A stretch of 64,000 nucleotides of DNA from assembly GCA_029207755.1 (NCBI GenBank), contig JARCOQ010000012.1, positions 21,377,740 through 21,441,739 of the forward strand, read 5' to 3'. The notes under the pieces were generated by a model. It made no database searches. It saw nothing but the letters and a program-made list of their open reading frames with translations, and was not told the origin of the DNA. Source of the DNA: Chamaea fasciata (lineage: Eukaryota; Chordata; Aves; Passeriformes; Sylviidae). This document shows, piece by piece, positions 56,301-64,000 of this stretch. The position numbers and the translations under genes are program-made. How positions within the stretch are numbered: position 1 is the first letter of the stretch; the number at the start of each line of letters is the position of its first letter.

Positions 56301-59300
56301 GCACTCCTCAGTGAAATCAGGTGCAGAGATGTTGGAGCAGAAATTCGTCTGGATCGTGTTGACGAGTTCTCCCATAATTTTATGGAAGGTCTTTAGCTGT
56401 GTGTGTCACGGTTTTTGAGCTCTGAGATCAAGAGAAACCTGTGGTCCTTTGCTCCTCGGAGAGCATGGGTTTCCCTGTGCTTTCCCTGTGCCATCTACAT
56501 TTGCTTTGTGCCAAACTGCTGTTCATGGTAGAGAAGAGGGTGTGAGGTCTGTCCTCAGACTGCTGGTGGGGAGGCAATTTTCACACCTGCTGTGGGTCAG
56601 GCCAGTTGGGCTGTCCACACAAAGACATGTGTGGGGGTTGTGCACCCCCCCAGCCTGTGGTCTCTGTGCCTTTGAAGAGCATCTTTGGGGACCGGCTGCA
56701 GAGAATGGCTGTTTAATATGTGAAGGCTGCATAGGGCAGAGGAGCTGGGGCTGCTCCCCTGGCAGGGAGAGCAGGGCTGCTGCAGCCAGGAAGGGCTTGT
56801 AGGCTGGGCCTGGGGCTGGGTGGGATGTCTGCTGGAGGGGGAGATCTCTGAGGGGCTTGAGGTCTGTTCTTCTCCATGCTGGGTGTGTTGAACTTGGAGC
56901 TGGTTAAAACCTGATCCTGTGGACTTGTTTGTGTCTGTGGATAAAGCATCAGGCCATGTGGGAAAGTCCAGCCACAGCCTCCTGAGCCAAGGAGGAGGGG
57001 CATGATTTTTCCTCTTGCTGCTTTTCCTGCAGTTTGGGGGATAAATGTAACCTTAAAGTGAGGGATTTTTCCAGGACAGCTTTCTCGAACTACACAATGA
57101 AATTCTGCCTTCCACCTCTTCAGGGAGCAATGCACCTTGGCTGGGTGGGCCTGGTGTGTAAAGGATGGGCTTCACGTGCTCGTTCCAGGGCTGGACCTGC
57201 AGAGCTGTGTCTGTACAGCTGTGCTGGTGCGGGGCCTTTCCTCCCTCCTTTGGGCAGCTTCCAGCTCTCTTGGCCAATCTGTGAAGCCCATGAGAAACCA
57301 GAGGACACGAGTTCTTAGGAAGAGTGGGCCATGCCCACTGAGCACATGTCATCCAGTTTTCCCTCTGCTTCCTGCTTTCCTGCTCTGCCATAACCATTTA
57401 GAGGTGACTTTTCCAAAGCAGAAGGCCCTGGGGCACCTCTCTACAGCGGATGATCAGTGGGAAGTGAGGGCCTCGGTCCTTTAGGGGACGTTGAAAAGCA
57501 TCGAGGGCCTCTTGGGAAAGGATAGTTTGGTGTTGGGGTTTTGCTCAACTGGTTTTGCGGAGATATTCTTCAGGCTCTCAGCAGTGTCCTCCAGCTGTGT
57601 GGTTTCTGGAGTGGGATTTGAGCCGTCATGACTTCCTCTGGCCCTGAGCCTTTGTGAGAAGCCAGGAGAGAGAAAGCAGCTTTCCTTGGCACACACTCCA
57701 GAGAAGGACTGGGGAAGGAACACTCTCCTGAGGATAAGCGTCCCTTGGGTTGGGCAAAACTGGGTTAATTAGGTGAGAGTCTGTTAAAGGAGGGGAAAGT
57801 ACAGGTTGTGTAAGCTCTGCTGTTCCCCAATACTGCAGCTTAAATTTAGGGAAATTAGGCCTTTAGGATTTTTATCCTCCCCTCTTTAGTCTTCTCCTTT
57901 TCTTACACCCCATAAGAGACCAGGGTGTATGGTTTCCATCCTAAATGCACATTATGCGTGTCTTACAGGCTTGTAAACCTCACTGCTATGTTATTGAACC
58001 CAGGGAAGGAGTGATCCCCGCCAGGGGTGATGTTCATGTGACTGTCACAGCAACCCTGGATGACACTGGGGTTTTTGCTGATGCTCTCCAGCTGTTCATT
58101 GGGAACAGACTTTGGACCACCTCCACCCTCCTGGCTTTTGGCACTGGCACCACAATTGTCACAGACAAACCACTTGCCCCGGAGCTCAACTTGGGATACC
58201 AATTCAGGTAGGAGATCTCCCACTCCCACCTCTCCTTCTGTCTCAACAAGGAGCAGTTTTGCTGTAGTCCTTCAGGCACGATCTTCTTCAGTGTTCAAAG
58301 ACCCTGACTCCTTCCCTGAAGGCAGAGATACCTTTAGAGACATGTGATGGCCAGTTGAGCGTTGCTAGGTACCCTCAAAAACCACTGAAAGAGAAACCAG
58401 TTGCTCAATTGCCACTGAATTGCCTTCAGTTCTAACACATCTATGTCCTCACTTGGTCAAGTAATGATCTCGCAGGCTCCCCCAGAACAAAAGGTTCCCA
58501 AAATGGCGCCTGGATGAGGCGGGCCCTCCGTGTGGCTGCGGGACCAAGGGAAGATGGCATCGCACCCTTCCCTTCCAAAATGGCACCTGCCAGGCAAGCA
58601 GGGGCCCTGGGAACAAAGAGACGGGAGGGTGACAATCCCCCTGGGAAGGCAGGAGCCCGCAGAGCAGTTCCAGAGGCAGATGGAAACTTGCTGGTTTGTG
58701 TGGGGCCTGCAGTGCCGCTGCCAACGCTTCCTCACGCTGCTCGTGGGCTCTGCTGCTGCCCTGCCTGCCCAGGACTGATGCTTGTGCGGGAGGCCAGAAT
58801 GTTAGGGTGCCCTCTCAGGTGCATCACCTCTGGGTTTGACCGGCAGCCTCAGGATGGCCTAAAATATTAGCGAGGCAGCATGATCAGAGGTGTTTGAAAA
58901 GCAAAACTGTTTTCATTAAGGTGAAAATAAGAAGCCATGCAGAAAAAAGAGAAAAAGCTGTGCCGAGTGCAAGGAGGACCTTTGCACTTGCTACAACACC
59001 CCAAAAATGCCCTGAGGATCTTCCTCTATTCTCTTAAGCATGTAACAATCCAGGCCGGATTCTTGGCATCCTGCCCAATAGAAATAGGAACAGGGCTTGA
59101 GGCACAGTCTCAAAGATCCAAGGGCTGCGTCCGTCCTGGCACAAGGCCAAAAAAGGTATCAAAACCTCTGGTTTTTACCTCATGAGTGAAACAAAGAATG
59201 GAACCCAAATCCTTCCCTTAAATGGAAGCCTCCTTGCCACTGTGGGGCTGCAAACCCTACCAGGTGAGGTACACTTCTACACAGGACCTTGCTCATTTTT

Positions 59301-62300
59301 CCGTTGCCAGCAGAGTTTGCAAAGTTCACTTCAAAACAGTTTCTGATTGCGAAATGAAGTTTCTACAAATGACCACCAGTGCAAAACCAAAGCTTCTACG
59401 AACGAGAGAGCCCCTGCTCCCCTGGTTTCCTCTCCTAGAGCAGACAGATGATTTCTAGCAGCTTGCTGGGATTGTCCAGAAACTTCCTCCGCGCTGGCTT
59501 TTAAAAATGCCTGCAATCATACCCCCGCACACAAGGGCCTCAGGTGCAGGATCTCAAAGATTCAATAACAGTTTCGGGTGCAGATTAATGCAAAATACAG
59601 TAACAGTATGAATCACCCCAGAACACACATTTTGGAGGAAAACACCAGATCCTGTTAGCCTGGCCTGGAAAATGCTACATTACCATTAGAAACATATTCC
59701 TCTTTGCAATAACGACATCAGAAGGGCAGCTTATCAGACACTGTTCCCAGTCCACATTAAGAGCTGCAAATGAAGACGGTCTCCAAGCTATTAACAGCTC
59801 AGAATCCTCATTGGGAGCAATCTGATGACCAGGACAATAGCTTCTCCCATACTATTTTCCATTCTGGTTTCTCTTCTAGCCTCCTTCCCTGTGCTCGTCA
59901 GTTCAGACTAACAGATGGGGGCCACCACTTCCATCAGCTCTTCTGGAAGGCGGAATGTAACAGGCCAGCTGGGAAGGAGGGCCAGAGCACCTCAGCCCAC
60001 AGTAGCCCCAAGGCCAAACGTGATTCCCAGAGGCCCAAACGTACGGCCCCCGTGTTTGGGCTGGAGCCGCTGTCAATGGACCTGAAGCCAGGAGAGTCTG
60101 TGGACTTGGTGCTGCCAGGCTTCTCCCGCAAGGCGCAGGTGAGGTCCCCACCACGGGCTGAGCTGGGGAAGCATCAGATCCCCTCCCCTGGGCTCGTTCC
60201 ACAGTCCCTTGACATTTGCCTGGGGAAATGAGCAGGGGCCTTCAAGAAACTGGTTTAAGACCACACGTTTCTGTGGCAGCACCACTTATTTTCCTTGCTG
60301 GTCACCATCAGACCAGCTACAGCTTTATTGTGATTCCACAGCCACCAAAACCTAGTGCTGATCCCGAAGTAAGGGTAGAAGGAAATACTGCTCTTTTGGG
60401 GCAGACAGCGTTGCATGCTTTGTCAGCAAAGAAGGGCAGAGAAATAAGTTAGTACCACTTAGACTAGGAGCCCAAAAAGAAAGTGAATTAAACAAGTGCC
60501 AAGTGGTTTTTCTGGGGTAAGCACAGAGTAAACCAAAAGCCATGTGAAGGGGGGGAGTTTATCACAAGTGCCTTTTGTGGTTATTGGGGTGCAGTGCTAC
60601 AGACAGTTGAGTGCAAAATAAATAAGCTGCATCACTGGAAGAAAAGCGGGCAGTGACCATAACTCTGTGGCAGGAATAGGGCGCGTGGTGGGTGGTGGGT
60701 GCTGAGCCAATGCTGGGCATTTGCTGGATGCCCTGCCACCACCCCCTGGTGACAAGTGACTCTTGCATGCAGGTGGTGCAGAATTACGCCATCTGCGAAG
60801 CTGTCATTGGGACAGGCGGCTCGATGAAGAAGATAACAGAAGCAACCATTACCTGCGAGTTTATTGATCCCACTATAAATTTATCAGCCAGACAATTCTC
60901 TTTCCAGGTGGAGAAGGTAAGTAAGTGTCTGGATTGCATCCTGGCATTGAACAGCATGGCTGAGGGCGGGGTGTGCTTGTGTAAAAGCCCCTCTTTACCC
61001 TTCCTGAGGCACTTTGTAAAGTGAGGGGAGATGCTTTTAGAGATGAGACTGGTATTTAACGTCCCCAAAGTAAAATTGCAATTACAGCTGCACTGCCAAG
61101 GAGGATCGTGGCCACCTCCAGAGAAATGCCAGTTTCTCTGCTCACAGTAAAGGGAGGTTTCTGAGGATCCTCCAGGGCACGGTGATGTCTGTACACCGAT
61201 GCTGTAGGAAAGCAGGGAAAAAATGGAGATTCCTGTGAATTCCTCAGGCTGACAAGGAAAAACCCAGCATCTCCTGTGTCTCTTTGCCTTCTCTGCTGTT
61301 GGCATGAATGCTGTATGGTATAGCTATATGGTATAGCTCTGTGCATTTCCCTAAGCCTCACCTGCTTCAAAGCACCCCCAGACACCCTGCAGCTGCAGTG
61401 ATGATAACACTGAGGCAGAGCAGGTGCCCTTTAATCTCGGGATCCCAAGTCCAGCATCATGCTTCCCTCTCCTGCAAGTTGTCTGAAAAAGAGAAGATGT
61501 TTCATTAGTTGGTTTCTGTAGTTTCAGGCCTCTCCTCTGGTTCCCAGGTTTCCACTCAAGTACAGAATCCCTGGAACAGGCAGTTCCGATGTAATTAGAA
61601 GCTTTTCAGCTCTCCCGGATTCTGCCTGGGTTCTGCTTGACGCCACACACACAAACTGATTTATTGCATGCTATGGCACCTATTTGATACCAGTACATGC
61701 AGAACTAGTTTCCCAAACTCCCTGGTTTCTCTAAACCATGCAGGAAGCCCAGCAGAATGCAGACAAGGAAGGAAGAGCCTAGGCTGATCATAGCTTTGAG
61801 ACCACAGACACCTTGTCCCTGTAGCAGGGACTGCAGGACGCATCCTGCAGACAAGCTGCTTTATGAGCCAATAAGGTTGTAAGAAATGGCTGTATGTGAG
61901 TGAAGATCATCTAGTGCTGCTCTGTGCAATAGAGAGACAAAACTGGAGACAAATGGTCTGGATTCCCTTTCTGGTGTAGATCTTGTTCAAGCAGCTGCCT
62001 CCTCTCAGGGCCCCATTTGCTCATCTGTACCTGGGAGTGTTTCCCTGTCCCCCAGAGGGTGCTGTGGTTTCTAAACATGAAAAGCATCTGCTGTAAAGAA
62101 AAATCTCCTGGAAGTGTAGAAACAAATAAAAAGGGTAAAAAGAAATGCGTGCACTTCTGGGACTGAAAACTGCGAGATGCAGCAGAAGCAGGTCTGTGGC
62201 TAGCTGAGGTTGGGTCTGTGGCTAGCTGAGGTTGTTTTTCCTTGTCTCCTGTTTGTGTAGAAACCCAGTGATGTCCTGACTCTGCAGTACCAGCCTTTGG

Positions 62301-63207
62301 CTATAAAGAACACCTGCCGGCTGCCACTCGACCTTATGCTCTACTTGGAGCAGCCGTTTCAGGTCTGCAGTGAGGACCAGCAGCCACTCCCACATGGCCA
62401 GGTGAGCAGCCCCGGACTCCTGCAGTGGGGTTTGAAGAGGAGGGATGCGGTGATGCACTTCTGTTGGGACGTCCTTAAGTCAAGAAGTTTAATCTGTAGC
62501 GTCAGCAGTGGGATGGCCTGAACTGCATCAGCAGAGCTGCTGAAGGAATCAAAAACTTATCTGAGTTGAGAAGATCCACCCTGGCTTTCAGGCACAGGGA
62601 GAAGGGAGCAGGCAACTAGGTCTGGGCAAGCCATGCCGTGAAGGTGTCTCCTGGAAAGCATCCCAGCTCTCCAGCAGCCACCCCTTGTATTGCTGCTGAG
62701 CACAGAAACGTGAGCCTGAGGGAATCCTGGACTCGAGTGTGGTGCCCGCAGTCAGACCCTTGCTGTAAAGAAATGAACGATGAACTGAGAAGCCCATGCT
62801 GGTGTCACACTTGGAGCATTTACTGGTTCATGCTGTCAGACCTTGGGATGTCATCCCACAGGTGACTAATTATTGTTCATCTGCTTGCAGCCTGTGACAG
62901 TGGACGTAGGGCAGACCTGTCACCTCTACATCGCATTTGACCCAGCTTATGGACTGGATTTTAATAGCTGGAAAACAATGAAGATCCTGAAGATAGAAAT
63001 GGTCAGGGGCCATCCTTATGTGGAGCGTATCACCCTTTGCGGGGAAGCCCACTTCCCAAATCTCCAAATCCAGCCCAGCACCCTGGAATTTGGCGGCATC
63101 GTGGCTGGCACGAAACAGGAGCGTTCTCTGGAGATGACCAACTGCAGCCCACTTCCCGTCAAGTACCACTGGTCATTCCAGATGGACGACCATGTGAAGA
63201 AGTTGAG
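35168..63207 (+). CDS. HYDIN: HYDIN coding module, copy 3 plus single-copy exons d1-d3
   Basis: Sixteen module exons (35168-60138) are followed by d1 (60773-60916), d2 (62261-62401) and d3 (62891-63207). Together they form an unbroken reading frame of 3,266 bp, open at both ends. The m16-d1-d2-d3 order is the native HYDIN order, so this copy holds the ancestral right-hand junction. Against copy 2 there are 13 amino-acid replacements and 3 silent changes: I to T in m3, D to N in m4, S to A in m5, S to P in m10, four in m12, M to I and G to D in m14, and H to R, V to A and R to P in m16. The gene continues to the right of the window, since d3 ends with two bases carried over. Confidence 0.9.
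36727..36926 (+). CDS. HYDIN: HYDIN exon m2, copy 3
   Basis: It differs from copy 2 by one silent change (CCT to CCA) in the Pro of DFPDEL. Confidence 0.95.
38459..38761 (+). repeat. (GGGAA)n array, about 60 units, copy 3
   Basis: It is the same array as in copy 2, longer by about 13 bp, with the same flanks. It is uninterrupted in both copies, as expected of a young or actively changing microsatellite. Assembled lengths may be inaccurate. Confidence 0.98.
40300..40421 (+). CDS. HYDIN: HYDIN exon m3, copy 3
   Basis: It has an Ile to Thr replacement (ATA to ACA) in the last full codon. The splice sites are unchanged. Confidence 0.92.
41724..41928 (+). CDS. HYDIN: HYDIN exon m4, copy 3
   Basis: It has an Asp to Asn replacement (GAC to AAC) in the acidic tail near the donor. 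It is otherwise identical to copy 2. Confidence 0.93.
42118..42738 (-). mobile_element. Old CR1 remnant, antisense, copy 3
   Basis: It is the counterpart of the remnant at 15400-16020, with the same decay. It carries an extra minus-strand change near 42414 (GPGRMD to GTGRMD in one frame). Confidence 0.75.
43641..43833 (+). CDS. HYDIN: HYDIN exon m5, copy 3
   Basis: It has a Ser to Ala replacement (TCC to GCC) in the linker (NRTSLL to NRTALL). The eight-T run is the same length as in copy 2, so the frame is kept. Confidence 0.9.
43857..44054 (+). repeat. TTC/TCC pyrimidine tract after m5 donor, copy 3
   Basis: It is the same tract as in copy 2, with about 24 bp (eight triplets) more in its right half. 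The reading of the flanks is unchanged. Confidence 0.95.
45103..45202 (+). CDS. HYDIN: HYDIN exon m6, copy 3
   Basis: It is identical to m6 of copy 2. It enters in phase 0 and leaves with one base. Confidence 0.92.
45927..46198 (-). mobile_element. CR1 LINE 3' end, antisense, copy 3
   Basis: It is the same insertion as in copy 2 at the same site, so it predates the duplication. It differs by isolated substitutions. Confidence 0.92.
46445..46563 (+). CDS. HYDIN: HYDIN exon m7, copy 3
   Basis: It is identical to m7 of copy 2, with the same CR1 3' fragment upstream. Confidence 0.92.
47743..47966 (+). CDS. HYDIN: HYDIN exon m8, copy 3
   Basis: It is identical to m8 of copy 2. The donor GA/GTAAGG is retained. 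Confidence 0.94.
49880..49947 (+). CDS. HYDIN: HYDIN exon m9, copy 3
   Basis: It is identical to the 68-bp m9 of copy 2 and encodes the GPTLHFDTDELDFGD strand. Confidence 0.92.
50138..50810. mobile_element. CpG-rich LTR candidate, copy 3
   Basis: It is the counterpart of 23378-24050, with the same left terminus and CpG-rich interior and isolated substitutions. Confidence 0.5.
52003..52211 (+). CDS. HYDIN: HYDIN exon m10, copy 3
   Basis: It has one Ser to Pro replacement (TCG to CCG) and one silent Arg change (AGG to CGG) relative to copy 2. Confidence 0.88.
53023..53123 (+). CDS. HYDIN: HYDIN exon m11, copy 3
   Basis: It is identical to m11 of copy 2. It leaves two bases (AG), which m12 completes. 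Confidence 0.95.
54331..54502 (+). CDS. HYDIN: HYDIN exon m12, copy 3
   Basis: This is the most divergent exon copy. It has Lys to Arg (54366), Ile to Val (54374), Phe to Ile (54410), a silent Ala change (54433) and Pro to Thr (54476). The last alters the LPGCY turn, which human HYDIN also has as LPG. The splice sites and frame are intact. Confidence 0.86.
54950..55114 (+). CDS. HYDIN: HYDIN exon m13, copy 3
   Basis: It is identical to m13 of copies 1 and 2, although it lies less than 500 bp from the divergent m12. Confidence 0.9.
55984..56136 (+). CDS. HYDIN: HYDIN exon m14, copy 3
   Basis: It has two replacements: Met to Ile (EFGRMP to EFGRIP) and Gly to Asp (FNEGLVD to FNEDLVD). The upstream T tract is interrupted by a C. 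Confidence 0.86.
57969..58207 (+). CDS. HYDIN: HYDIN exon m15, copy 3
   Basis: It is identical to copy 2, including the DKPLAP variant. Confidence 0.92.
59880..60138 (+). CDS. HYDIN: HYDIN exon m16, copy 3
   Basis: Relative to copy 2 it has His to Arg, Val to Ala (FWKVEC to FWKAEC) and Arg to Pro (RRKR to RPKR). It splices to the single-copy exon d1 in phase 0. Confidence 0.9.
60139..60772 (+). other. Intron m16-d1 (native, single copy from 60234)
   Basis: The first 95 bp are shared with the duplicated units and the rest is single copy. It gives the native sequence to the right of the duplication breakpoint. No element was recognised. Confidence 0.7.
60773..60916 (+). CDS. HYDIN: HYDIN exon d1, single copy
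   Basis: This is a 48-codon exon in phase 0 at both ends, with acceptor TTGCATGCAG and donor AAG/GTAAGT. It encodes QNYAICEAVIGTGGS and ITCEFIDPTINLSARQFSF, matching human VCHAIIGAQKGKS and ITCEFVAPLIQLSTKQLIY. It continues the ASH-like domain begun in m16 and shows that copy 3 holds the native right-hand junction. Confidence 0.92.
60917..62260 (+). other. Intron d1-d2
   Basis: This is 1.34 kb of single-copy sequence. It contains the 22-bp tandem duplication at 62191-62234. No transposon or RNA gene was recognised. Confidence 0.55.
62191..62234 (+). repeat. 22-bp direct tandem duplication
   Basis: The sequence GGTCTGTGGCTAGCTGAGGT plus TG occurs twice in a row, ending 26 bp before the d2 exon. 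It overlaps the likely branch-point region. Confidence 0.95.
62261..62401 (+). CDS. HYDIN: HYDIN exon d2, single copy
   Basis: This is a 47-codon exon in phase 0 at both ends, with acceptor TTTGTGTAG and donor CAG/GTGAGC. It encodes YQPLAIKNTCRLPLDLML, matching human YQPLAIKNISTLPVNLLL. A 22-bp tandem duplication lies just upstream of the acceptor pyrimidine tract. Confidence 0.94.
62402..62890 (+). other. Intron d2-d3
   Basis: This is 489 bp. Nothing was recognised beyond the splice signals. Confidence 0.55.
62891..63207 (+). CDS. HYDIN: HYDIN exon d3, single copy
   Basis: This 317-bp exon has acceptor CTGCTTGCAG and donor AG/GTATGT. It enters in phase 0 and leaves with two bases. It encodes CHLYIAFDPAYGLDFNSW, GEAHFPNLQIQPSTLEFGG and MTNCSPLPVKYHWSFQ. 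Human has RGEVHYPNLSFETKELDFG and TNCSPLVVKFRWFF. It spans the end of one ASH domain and the start of the next. The next exon is beyond the window. Confidence 0.94.
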
Positions 63208-64000
63208 GTATGTGCACCTTTGCCCTGTCCTTGAAGCTCTTCTTCCTGGTGTCCTGTTAGTACTTGGCAAAGAACAAAGCTGTTTGCCTAGGAGCTGACA
63301 AACTGCTTCTGCCTTGTCCTTGTGCAAATAACACTGACCGGCTGCGGTCAGGCTGGATGCTCAGGGAATAGGTTTGCCACCAATTTGGTGCTCATTGTGG
63401 TTTCCCCTGGGAAGGAAAGCTGGGGCAAAGGCTGCTTTCTCAGACCTCCGTGGCCTGAGGCACTGTCCACCCTGATGAAGGGCTCCTAGTCCCAGCTGCC
63501 ACAGTGCTGCTGGAGGCCCTTTTGGCCCCTTTGCTTTGGGATGGGTCCTCTCTGCAGGAGCTGCTCTCTGCTCCTTGCCTTCCTCCCTTGCGCTGTGCTG
63601 GAGGACGCCCAGAAAGTCCCAACACCAGAGAAAGAGCTACTTAGCAACTGGGCTGATGCTGAACCTCTTGTTACCTTCCCTTTCCTTCTTTTCTGAGACA
63701 ACTCCTTTAGTGCCAGGACAAATTCTTTCCCAGGGGTCAGCTTTCAGTGGACACCCTGGATTCCTCACGACCCTCTTTTGTGACACTTGTTACTCACGTT
63801 GACTTTTCCCCACTGCAACATGTCCCTTATAGGTTCTGTACTGCTTGACAGCAGGACTTGTTCATCACATCATCTCCTATCCCTGCCTCTCGCTCCACTG
63901 CTTTAGAGTGAAAAATGTTGTCTGGGCACCATGGTCCTGTGAAGTTGCCTCAAACCATTCATTAAAACTAAAGACAGTGGAACAGATGATTAGGGATCTC
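63208..64000 (+). other. Start of intron after d3
   Basis: It has no recognised HYDIN exon. The next human segment (after the NQIRF-like end) has no visible counterpart before 64000. Confidence 0.5.

Larger units (their letters stand above)
33474..60233 (+). repeat. Tandem segmental duplication, copy 3 (complete, 26,760 bp)
   Basis: It starts at the same internal junction as copy 2 and ends 95 bp after the m16 donor, where single-copy sequence begins. It is 57 bp longer than copy 2, mainly from a longer (GGGAA)n array, a longer pyrimidine tract and a 20-bp extra segment at about 48501-48520. It is the only copy physically continuous with the downstream HYDIN exons. Confidence 0.93.

Noticed and set aside
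1..60233. Three separate HYDIN-like genes in tandem
   Set aside because: No unit has a start codon exon, a promoter, a stop exon or a polyadenylation site. Unit edges fall inside introns. An internal duplication of one gene explains the layout better.
6771..60233. Simple haplotype duplication in the assembly
   Set aside because: Unmerged alleles would not normally give head-to-tail units with a shared non-native junction inside a gene. It is not fully excluded, so read-level confirmation is still listed as a check.

Overview
The window is vertebrate nuclear DNA, most likely from a bird and probably a passerine. The evidence is antisense CR1 LINE fragments (a 3' end plus ORF1/ORF2 remnants), LTR-like segments resembling passerine ERV LTRs, and short coding exons separated by introns of about 0.4-3.4 kb with GT-AG borders. 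Every convincing coding exon is on the + strand and belongs to one gene, HYDIN. HYDIN encodes the giant ASH-domain protein of the ciliary central-pair apparatus.

The layout is dominated by a tandem duplication with a period of about 26.7 kb. Three copies are seen: a partial copy 1 (1-6770), a complete copy 2 (6771-33473, 26,703 bp) and a complete copy 3 (33474-60233, 26,760 bp). Single-copy sequence follows from 60234. The biological unit edges can be read directly. The outer edge is where copy 3 stops matching (60233/60234). The internal junctions are the same point in the earlier copies (6770/6771 and 33473/33474).

Each complete unit carries 16 consecutive HYDIN exons, called m1-m16 here. 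They total 2,664 bp, which is 888 codons, and lie in the same order as in mammalian HYDIN. Copy 1 shows only m12-m16. Copy 3 runs on into three single-copy exons, d1-d3 (60773-63207), which continue the HYDIN protein. The unit starts and ends in phase-0 introns, so m16 can splice to d1 (the normal continuation) or to m1 of the next unit without a frame change. All 37 module exons in the window are open and keep GT-AG sites. If transcribed through, the locus would encode a HYDIN with an internal 888-residue block of about seven ASH-like domains repeated at least three times.

The copies are nearly identical but not uniform. By hand count, copies 2 and 3 differ at 16 coding positions, 13 replacement and 3 silent. 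This per-base rate is close to that in a sampled intron, and several differences sit in tight clusters suggesting gene conversion. Introns hold a 290-303 bp (GGGAA)n array, a 175-198 bp pyrimidine tract just after the m5 donor, CR1 remnants and two LTR candidates, one CpG-rich. I found no tRNA, rRNA, CRISPR or other protein gene. The exon assignments rest on my recollection of the human HYDIN protein and were not checked by a search.
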